Source: Streptomyces sp. AV19
GTDB taxonomy: Bacteria; Actinomycetota; Actinomycetes; Streptomycetales; Streptomycetaceae
DNA length: 64,000 bases
Assembly (NCBI RefSeq): GCF_015999245.1
Contig: NZ_JAEAMR010000007.1
Span: 444,419 to 508,418 of the forward strand
Reading direction: 5' to 3'
Positions 56,249 through 64,000 of the stretch are shown here, one piece after another. The translations under genes and the position numbers were made by a program. The notes under the pieces were generated by a model. It did no database searches. It was not told where the DNA came from and was given only the letters and a program-made list of their open reading frames with translations. Position 1 is the first letter of the stretch. Each line of letters starts with the position of its first letter.

Positions 56249-56251
56249 CGT
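56246..56251 (+). promoter_or_regulatory. -10 element overlapping a stop codon (leaderless argA)
   Basis: TAGCGT lies exactly 6 nt before the ATG at 56258, and its TAG is the stop codon of the BlaI-like gene. Confidence 0.5.
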
Positions 56252-56257
56252 CCGGTT

Positions 56258-56794
56258 ATGCCCGCAGCAACTGACCGGCCCCGCCCCGCAAAAGTCGTCA
56301 CCGTCCGCCGGGCCCGGACCTCCGACGTGCCGGCCGTGCGCCGGCTCATCAACGCCTACGCCCGCGACGGGATCCTGCTCGACAAAGCCACCGTGACCCT
56401 TTACGAGGACATCCAGGAGTTCTGGGTCGCGGAACGGGACGAAGACGGTACGGTCATCGGATGCGGCGCACTGCACGTGATGTGGGAAGACCTCGCGGAG
56501 GTCCGCACGCTGGCCGTCGACCCGGCGGCCAAGGGCGGCGGAGTCGGCCACGCGCTCCTCGACAAGCTCCTGCAGACGGCGCGCTGGCTGGGGGTGCGGC
56601 GCATTTTCTGCCTCACCTTCGAAGTCGAGTTCTTCACGAACCACGGCTTCGTCGAGATCGGTGAGACCCCGGTGGACGGTGATGTCTACAGCGAGCTGCT
56701 GCGCTCCTATGACGAGGGTGTTGCCGAGTTCCTGGGTCTCGAACGGGTGAAGCCGAACACCCTTGGCAACAGCCGGATGCTTCTGCATCTGTGA
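56258..56794 (+). CDS. argA: Amino-acid N-acetyltransferase (short ArgA type)
   Basis: A 178-residue GNAT protein of the short actinobacterial N-acetylglutamate synthase type, acetylating glutamate in the first step of arginine synthesis. VRRARTSDVPAVRRLINAYA opens the fold; LAEVRTLAVDPAAKGGGVGHALLDKLL binds acetyl-CoA; it ends RVKPNTLGNSRML. No other arg genes are near. The GNAT fold is certain, the substrate assignment is by similarity. Confidence 0.87.
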   Translation: MPAATDRPRPAKVVTVRRARTSDVPAVRRLINAYARDGILLDKATVTLYEDIQEFWVAERDEDGTVIGCGALHVMWEDLAEVRTLAVDPAAKGGGVGHALLDKLLQTARWLGVRRIFCLTFEVEFFTNHGFVEIGETPVDGDVYSELLRSYDEGVAEFLGLERVKPNTLGNSRMLLHL

Positions 56795-56882
56795 TGGCCG
56801 GGCCTCTATGTCCGAATGTCCGAATCGCGCCCCTATCGTGCCGCCCTGGAAGCCGTCGTTCCCGTGCGGAACGGTGACTGAA

Positions 56883-56916
56883 CCTTCCCCGGGGGTTTGT
56901 GTTTTCCCGGGAAAGG
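56883..56916. other. Stem-loop before lsr2
   Basis: CCTTCCCCGGG (56883-56893) pairs with CCCGGGAAAGG (56906-56916) with one mismatch and a 12-nt loop. It may end argA or be part of lsr2 control; TGTCCGAA is also tandemly repeated at 56810-56825. Confidence 0.45.
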
Positions 56917-56968
56917 CGGTTTGCTATTCCTCCGTAATCCCTTTTCTGCTGATGAAAGGAATCCCCCC

Positions 56969-57301
56969 GTGGCGCAGAAGGTTCAGGTCCTTCTTGTCGA
57001 CGACCTCGACGGCGGCGAGGCGGACGAGACGGTGACGTTCGCCCTGGACGGCAAGTCGTACGAGATCGATCTCACCACCGCCAACGCCGACAAGCTGCGC
57101 GGGCTGCTCGAGCCGTACGCGAAGAACGGCCGTCGCACCGGTGGCCGCTCGGCCGGCCGGGCCCGGGGCCGGGCCGCTTCCGCCGGGAGCCCGGACACCG
57201 CGAAGATCCGCGCGTGGGCCAAGGAGAACGGTTACAACGTCAACGACCGGGGCCGTGTCCCGGCAGAGATCCGTGAGGCGTACGAGAAGGCCAACGGCTG
57301 A
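56969..57301 (+). CDS. lsr2: Nucleoid-associated silencing protein Lsr2
   Basis: A 110-residue Lsr2: N-terminal dimerisation domain (AQKVQVLLVDDLDGGEADETVTFALDG) and C-terminal DNA-binding domain with the AT-hook-like RGR at residues 94-96. It binds AT-rich DNA and silences foreign and secondary-metabolite genes. The GTG at 56969 is chosen because GAAAGGA lies 8 nt before it. Its last 62 nt are antisense to the end of the next gene. Confidence 0.96.
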   Translation: MAQKVQVLLVDDLDGGEADETVTFALDGKSYEIDLTTANADKLRGLLEPYAKNGRRTGGRSAGRARGRAASAGSPDTAKIRAWAKENGYNVNDRGRVPAEIREAYEKANG

Positions 57302-57947
57302 TTCCCGTCGGCCGCTCCCTGCGCGACCGTCCGGCGCGCAGCAACCGGGCCCGGTGGCACTCCGTGGCCGCCGCGCTCACGAGCCGTACGAGATCGGGGG
57401 CGTCGGTGCCGCCCCCGAGGCCGGTCACCGGAAGGGTCGGCTCCAGCTCGCACCCAGGCCGGGGAGGCCGCACCCACACGGCCTCCCGCGGATCGGGCGG
57501 GTCCTCCGCCCGCGGCCGCGCCGGCCGCACCGGGGCCGGAGCGACGATCCGGCCACCCGGGCCCAGCGCCATGAGGTCCAGGGTGATCCCGCCCCACTCC
57601 AGCCAGCGGAGCAGCTCCGGCAGCTCCTCCGCGGTGCCCGTGGCGGTCAGGAACCAGAGCGTCCGGCTCCGCCGGTCCAGCGCGGCCGGTCCCACCCGGC
57701 GGACGCGTCCGAGCACGGCGAAGCCCGCCGCGGCGGGCATGCCCAGGGCGTCGAAGCGCACCCCGGTCGCGAGGCAGGGGGGCGGCCCGTCCGTCACGGT
57801 CCAGCCCAGCTCGTCCTCGTACCAGCGGCGCAAGTCCGGCCGGAGGCCGGCGGAAGGCTGCGGCGGCCGGAGGCCGGCCGAGGGCTGCTGCGGCGGCCGC
57901 GGGGAGGCGTCCAGGGGGGCGCGGGGGCCGGGCAGGACGGCAGTCAT
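57240..57947 (-). CDS. SCO3374-family protein
   Basis: A 235-residue protein matching the unnamed family found between lsr2 and clpC in Streptomyces (LRRWYEDELGWTVTDGPPPCLATGVRFDAL). That segment resembles the N-terminal region of bifunctional DNA primase/polymerase-like proteins, but catalytic residues are not evident. A short internal duplication (PPQPSAGLRP twice, about 17-37) is present. It overlaps lsr2 tail-to-tail by 62 nt. Confidence 0.8.
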   Translation of the reverse strand: MTAVLPGPRAPLDASPRPPQQPSAGLRPPQPSAGLRPDLRRWYEDELGWTVTDGPPPCLATGVRFDALGMPAAAGFAVLGRVRRVGPAALDRRSRTLWFLTATGTAEELPELLRWLEWGGITLDLMALGPGGRIVAPAPVRPARPRAEDPPDPREAVWVRPPRPGCELEPTLPVTGLGGGTDAPDLVRLVSAAATECHRARLLRAGRSRRERPTGISRWPSRTPHGSLPGHGPGR

Positions 57948-58053
57948 GAACGGTGCAACTGAGCCAGTCCGGCGAGGTTACGCAGGGTCTGGCGCCGGGC
58001 ACGCTCCGTATAGGGCTTGAGGGGCGCACAGGCGCTCCCGGTGGCGCGAGGGT

Positions 58054-58067
58054 GTTCGCCCATAGCG
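58054..58067 (+). promoter_or_regulatory. ClgR-type box 1
   Basis: GTTCGC-N5-GCG (GTTCGCCCATAGCG, approximately these bases) matches the Streptomyces ClgR activator motif, and its core CGCCCATAGCG also fits the corynebacterial consensus. Confidence 0.55.
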
Positions 58068-58208
58068 GAGTGCGCGGGGTCGCGCCGCATGGAGTGTCCG
58101 TGCCGGAGGGTAGGACATTCCCCGTGGGGAGAGGCGATACCGCAGGGCTTTGGGGGCATTTGCCGGGAAGATCCCGGGGTGTGACGAGGCGTACCGGGCA
58201 AGGGGTGC

Positions 58209-58222
58209 GTTCGCCATCGGCG
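58209..58222 (+). promoter_or_regulatory. ClgR-type box 2
   Basis: GTTCGCCATCGGCG again fits GTTCGC-N5-GCG, 155 bp after box 1 and 225 bp before clpC. ClgR is known to activate clp genes in actinobacteria. Confidence 0.5.
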
Positions 58223-58367
58223 TAGTGGTGGTGAGCGTATATGCCTGGCCTGCGGGAACATCGTCTCCCACCATCGGGTTGGAGGAGTTGTCGGCTGTTC
58301 GGCAGCAGGTTTCCCCGTCGACGCGGGGTGATCCGGACGGATGTCGGCAGTTGGAATGAGCTGTCCC

Positions 58368-58385
58368 GTCCCGCGGGACTAGCAT
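58368..58385 (+). promoter_or_regulatory. Palindrome adjoining a -10 element before clpC
   Basis: GTCCCGCGGGAC is a perfect 12-bp palindrome directly followed by TAGCAT (58380-58385), 62 nt before the ATG. The only spaced -35 candidate is TGAGCT (17 nt away). Confidence 0.45.
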
Positions 58386-58447
58386 GCGGAAGGACAGGGA
58401 GGGGACCGCCCCCTTACTTGCCTGACCGCTCTGAGGAGCGATTAACG

Positions 58448-60973
<2,526 letters not shown>

Positions 60974-60998
60974 CGTCTGGTAGTTGAGCAGTTCGGGG

Positions 60999-61032
60999 TC
61001 GGCCCCGGGTCGCGTTGGCGGCCCGGGGCCGA
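60999..61032. terminator. Bidirectional terminator between clpC and the LRR-like gene
   Basis: An 11-bp perfect stem (60999-61009 with 61022-61032) with a 12-nt loop, 26 nt after clpC and 4 nt before the end of the convergent gene. Confidence 0.8.
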
Positions 61033-61035
61033 GCC

Positions 61036-61953
61036 TTATGCGAGGTTCGTGAACCTGACGATCAAACGGTCGCCGAAGCGGTCGGCGTCCATGACGCGGG
61101 GTGGGGTAGCGATTCCGTGGACCGTCACCTGGAGGTCGGGGAGGCTGTGCAGGGCGCGTAGGTCGAGTGCCCCCGCGCGGAATGTCTGGTCCCAGACGAA
61201 AACCTCTCTCAGGCCCGGGAAGAGCCGCTCTACGGGCAATTTGATGATGGGGCGATTGAGTATCAGGGTCGCTGTCCGGATACTCGGGAGTGGGGGGACG
61301 TCGACGAGATCGTCCAGGGTGTTTTCCCAGAGTCCAAGATCTGTGAGGTGCGGCAGGCTGCGCAGTTGGCCCAGAGGGGCGAGGTCCGCCCAGCTGTCCT
61401 GGACGAACAGGCGGTGCAGGCTTGTCCATGAGCCGATGCCCTGAAGATGGATTCCGCGACCACGGCTGCTGAGATTTAACTCGGTCACGTGGCCGAGCGG
61501 TTCCGGGAGCCGGCCGTCGAGCGGTGTGAGGTCCAGGGACAGGGTGCTGAGCCGAGGGAGTCCGGTGAGGATGCCCAGCGCTTCCCGTGGAAGTTCGTGT
61601 GCATACAGGTTCAGTGCTGTTAGCGGTAAGGCCGACAGAGCGGACATGTCCCTGAGACTGTGACAAACCGAGAGGGTCAGGGAGTCGATCTCCGGGTGAT
61701 CACGGAGGAATTCGACATCGGTCAGTCGGCTGTTGGCGGCTACGAGGAGCTCCCGCAGGACCCGTTTGTCCAGTGCCGCGCCGAGTTCCTCCCCGCTGTA
61801 ATCCCCGGAGAACTGGAGCGAGGCGATCGGCCCGAGGTCGGGAAGGTGACGGAGATGCTCCGGACGGGAGAGCCATACCTCCGCATCGTCGAGCCGCATC
61901 GATGCGAGGACTTCTTCCGCGAACCTTCTGTCGGCAGACTGGTCGTGTCTCAT
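61036..61953 (-). CDS. Leucine-rich-repeat-like protein
   Basis: A 305-residue protein made largely of irregular leucine-rich units (LTALNLYAHELPREALGIL, LPRLSTLSLDLTPLDGRLPEPL, LPHLTDLGLWENTLDDL) spaced about 22-26 residues. It has no signal peptide or catalytic motif. Such repeats often form the sensor end of bacterial NACHT/STAND proteins, but no NTPase domain is present. GGAG lies 7 nt before the ATG, so it can be made as is. Base composition is visibly less GC-rich than in clpC, suggesting transfer. It may be a stand-alone gene or the surviving 3' part of a larger one. Confidence 0.72.
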   Translation of the reverse strand: MRHDQSADRRFAEEVLASMRLDDAEVWLSRPEHLRHLPDLGPIASLQFSGDYSGEELGAALDKRVLRELLVAANSRLTDVEFLRDHPEIDSLTLSVCHSLRDMSALSALPLTALNLYAHELPREALGILTGLPRLSTLSLDLTPLDGRLPEPLGHVTELNLSSRGRGIHLQGIGSWTSLHRLFVQDSWADLAPLGQLRSLPHLTDLGLWENTLDDLVDVPPLPSIRTATLILNRPIIKLPVERLFPGLREVFVWDQTFRAGALDLRALHSLPDLQVTVHGIATPPRVMDADRFGDRLIVRFTNLA

Positions 61954-62034
61954 TCGAGGGCTCCGCCTCCTCTGACCTGCGAGTTTGCGCGTTGCGATTT
62001 CCCGAGTCGCATACGTACGGTCTCGCAGGTGTTC

Positions 62035-63483
62035 ATGACGTACTTCTCACCGACCGGCTGGGAGTCCTGGGGACTCTCGAGCCAGCCGACCGTCCCGGAG
62101 CGCATGCCGGTCCTGATCGACGAGGACCTCCGCTTCGAAGACGCGGCCGGCCCTCGCACCACAACGGTGCTCAACCAGTGGCTCCAGGAGCTCCCGGCGC
62201 TCGGTTGTCCGGCACCGGAGTCGTGGGAGACCTATGCCCGAGTCGCGCGGGACTGGACGGTGTTCCTGGCCGAACGGGGCATCCACCTCTTCGACACCCG
62301 CGCACAGTTGAAGCGCGGACTGAGCGTGTACGCCGTGCACCGTGCGATCGGACCGGTGAAGGCACGGTTCGCGGCCTCCACCTGGAACCAGCACATGAGC
62401 ATCCTGTCGGGCCTGTACGGGTGGGCGGTGGACGAGCAGTACGCCAGCGCGGTGCCGTTCACGTACAAGCAGGCCGCCACGATGTACGGCGACCAGGTAC
62501 GGATGCAGCCGGTGAACTTGGCCAAGCGCCGGATGCCGAAGCCCCATGTGACGATCAAGTACTTCGAAGAGGACTTCGAGGACCTGTTCCTGAAGGGGCT
62601 GGCAGGGCTGTGCCCGGACGGCAGCGAGGACCCTTGCTACCGAGGGCGGACGACGGCACGCAATGCGGCGGTGGGCGGGTTCGCCCTGTCCAACGGGATG
62701 CGGCGTCAGGAGTTCACGTATCTACTGTCGTGCGAGGTGCCGGCGTTGCCGCGGCGGCGGTCGGCACTGCCGATCCGGTTTCCGGTGCCGGCCGGGATCA
62801 CCAAGGGCCGGAAGTTCCGCACCACGTGGACGACGTATGACGCGTTGACCCGACTACACCAGTACATCCGAATGCAGCGCGCGCTGGCAGCGACGGGGTC
62901 GTCGTGGCGGCCGCCGTCGCGCTGGGGTGACCCGCTGGTGGTGACGGAGGCCGGCGAGGCCGGCGGCCGGGTCAACGGGGAACGGGTGGCCTGGGCTGAG
63001 CTGACTCCGCGCGAGCGCCGGCTGCTGGTGGCGCCGGGGGGCGGCTCGATGCTGCTGGCCCTGCAAGCGGACGGGAGCCCGTTCCTGGACTGGGGCACCG
63101 TCTTCAAGCGGACCTCGCAGCGCATCCGGGAGCGGTTCGAGCCGCGGTTTCCCCACACCGCCCCGCACCGGTGCCGGCACACGTTCGCGATCAGGACGCT
63201 GGAGCGTTTGGTCGGCGGCTATTACGCCCAGGCGGCGAAGCTGGTCAAGGATACCGACGCGGACGCGGCGCTGGCGCTCTATTTGAGCAAGACCGATCCG
63301 GTCATGGTGCTGCGGGATTTGCTTGGCCATTCCAGTGTCCTGACCACGGAGGTTTACCTCCGGCGCCTGGATACGACCCGGATCTACCGCGACGCCTACG
63401 AGCACGCGGGCCATGACCACGCCCTTCTCGCCGAGGCGGGGCGGGAAGCCGACGACGAGTTCGACGAGGACGACGATATCTGA
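62035..63483 (+). CDS. Tyrosine-type site-specific recombinase/integrase
   Basis: A 482-residue integrase. The N-terminal SAM-like core-binding domain spans about 30-170 (ESWETYARVARDWTVFLAERGI..LYGWAVDEQYA). The catalytic domain has the first Arg at 223/224 (NGMRRQEF), HRCRH at 378-382 (H378, R381), GH in LLGHSSVLTTEVYLR and the nucleophile Tyr441. The ATG at 62035 has only a weak purine stretch; earlier in-frame starts overlap the divergent LRR gene. TGATG couples it to the next gene, so this is part of a multi-gene recombination module rather than a lone prophage integrase. Confidence 0.88.
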   Translation: MTYFSPTGWESWGLSSQPTVPERMPVLIDEDLRFEDAAGPRTTTVLNQWLQELPALGCPAPESWETYARVARDWTVFLAERGIHLFDTRAQLKRGLSVYAVHRAIGPVKARFAASTWNQHMSILSGLYGWAVDEQYASAVPFTYKQAATMYGDQVRMQPVNLAKRRMPKPHVTIKYFEEDFEDLFLKGLAGLCPDGSEDPCYRGRTTARNAAVGGFALSNGMRRQEFTYLLSCEVPALPRRRSALPIRFPVPAGITKGRKFRTTWTTYDALTRLHQYIRMQRALAATGSSWRPPSRWGDPLVVTEAGEAGGRVNGERVAWAELTPRERRLLVAPGGGSMLLALQADGSPFLDWGTVFKRTSQRIRERFEPRFPHTAPHRCRHTFAIRTLERLVGGYYAQAAKLVKDTDADAALALYLSKTDPVMVLRDLLGHSSVLTTEVYLRRLDTTRIYRDAYEHAGHDHALLAEAGREADDEFDEDDDI

Positions 63484-64000
63484 TGCCCGCGGAGATCCTG
63501 GAGAACCCGCTGCGCGTATCCTGCACCTTTACCCGGGGCACCACCTCGGTGCTGAAGGTCGACGATGCCCTCAACCCCGTGCTGACCCGCGAGTTGCTGA
63601 CCGGCCTGGTCTTCCTGATGCATCCGCACGGCAGGGGCGACTCATACCGCACGCTGGAGAAGCACAAGGGCACCATCGACTGGTTCGTCGCGGCGCTTGC
63701 CGAGCGCGGCCATCAGGGTGGTGTGGCTGGTCTGACCCGCGCGATGCTCGCGGAGCTGTGGTGGTCGGCCGGCAACCGACGTGAGGCGGAGAGCCGTAGC
63801 CTGCTGGCGGCCCTGGACAGGGAGACCAGGGTGCTCTCTGTGGATGTACGGGCACTCGTGGGCGGCCGCCTCTACAACAGGTATCCCGAATATGAGCCGC
63901 ACGAGCCCTATGACGAGGTCGCCTGGAACAACCTGGCCGATGCTTGCCGGAGGGTCATCAAGGAGTCGTGGGCAGCTCATCGGGCAGCCCGGACGGCGGC
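63483..64000 (+). CDS. Partial gene coupled to the integrase (probable recombinase-module protein)
   Basis: An open frame of at least 172 codons begins with ATG at 63483, overlapping the integrase stop by one base, and runs off the window without a stop. The visible part (MPAEILENPLRVSCTFTRG, then FLMHPHGRGDSYRTLEKHKG and GLTRAMLAELWWSAGNR) resembles an N-terminal core-binding-like region; the Arg-His-Arg-Tyr catalytic part, if any, would lie outside. Tandem recombinase genes of this kind occur in Streptomyces, but its identity cannot be settled here. Confidence 0.75.
   Translation, partial: MPAEILENPLRVSCTFTRGTTSVLKVDDALNPVLTRELLTGLVFLMHPHGRGDSYRTLEKHKGTIDWFVAALAERGHQGGVAGLTRAMLAELWWSAGNRREAESRSLLAALDRETRVLSVDVRALVGGRLYNRYPEYEPHEPYDEVAWNNLADACRRVIKESWAAHRAARTA

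Larger units (their letters stand above)
57948..58447. other. 500-nt clpC upstream region
   Basis: No gene is supported. It holds two ClgR-type boxes (58054-58067 and 58209-58222), a 12-bp palindrome (58368-58379) and a TAGCAT -10 candidate (58380-58385), listed separately. Confidence 0.6.

Noticed and set aside
57953..58359. Short frames in the clpC leader as small genes
   Set aside because: They have no ribosome-binding sites or conserved features; the region is better explained as regulatory.

Overview
The window is a stretch of a Streptomyces (or very close actinomycete) chromosome. The base composition is very GC-rich, third codon positions are almost all G or C, many starts are GTG, and neighbouring genes often overlap by 1-4 bases (ATGA, GTGA, TGATG). 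The content is typical of the genus: XRE/DUF397 regulator pairs, Lsr2, ClpC, an orphan NuoD, ThrE, DedA, and the blocks ppa-dacB-tilS-hpt-ftsH-folE-folP-folB-folK and panC-nadB-nadC-coaX-lsr2-clpC. This is chromosomal core interrupted by small accessory patches. No tRNA, rRNA or CRISPR was seen.

Layout. 0.4-2.9 kb: FAD monooxygenase plus imine-reductase-like enzyme. 3.0-5.0 kb: a WhiJ-like regulatory trio (DUF397, HATPase, XRE/DUF5753) with two copies of a 16-bp palindromic site. 5-9.2 kb: aldehyde dehydrogenase, DinB protein, PadR regulator, glutamate decarboxylase. 9.3-11 kb: a decapitated peptide-ABC ATPase (OppD) fused to a dispersed repeat, followed by an intact OppF. 11.1-12.7 kb: ECF sigma factor with a membrane partner. 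12.7-13.6 kb: two coupled small genes sharing a 17-residue motif at opposite termini. 14.8-16.8 kb: a second OppD/OppF pair, again without permeases. 17-24 kb: UPF0145, DedA, ThrE, pyrophosphatase, D,D-carboxypeptidase and a zincin. 24-35.2 kb: tilS, hpt, ftsH, folE, an esterase, an MprF-like lysyltransferase, folP-NTF2-folB-folK and DUF3180. 35.5-39.3 kb: an OpuC-type osmoprotectant ABC system. 41-43.2 kb: NuoD2 with a MidA-type methyltransferase. 43.3-48.7 kb: a two-component system, LysR, SDR and ArsR genes. 48.8-54.1 kb: a coupled DUF2520-panC-nadB-nadC-coaX operon. 54.8-61 kb: small proteins, BlaI-like regulator, ArgA, Lsr2, SCO3374-like protein and ClpC. 61-64 kb: lower-GC accessory edge with a leucine-rich-repeat-like protein and a tyrosine recombinase followed by a coupled gene cut by the window end.

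The most unusual features are: a dispersed, ORF-less, nested palindromic element found in at least eight intergenic places and sitting exactly at the break of one ABC operon; the motif-sharing gene pair at 12.7-13.6 kb, which looks like an amyloid-type signalling pair; the WhiJ-like trio with matched palindromes; a hairpin between the Shine-Dalgarno sequence and start of ftsH; two ClgR-type boxes before clpC; and a MidA methyltransferase overlapping the gene for its expected substrate family. Functions come from motif recognition by eye; no database or folding program was run.
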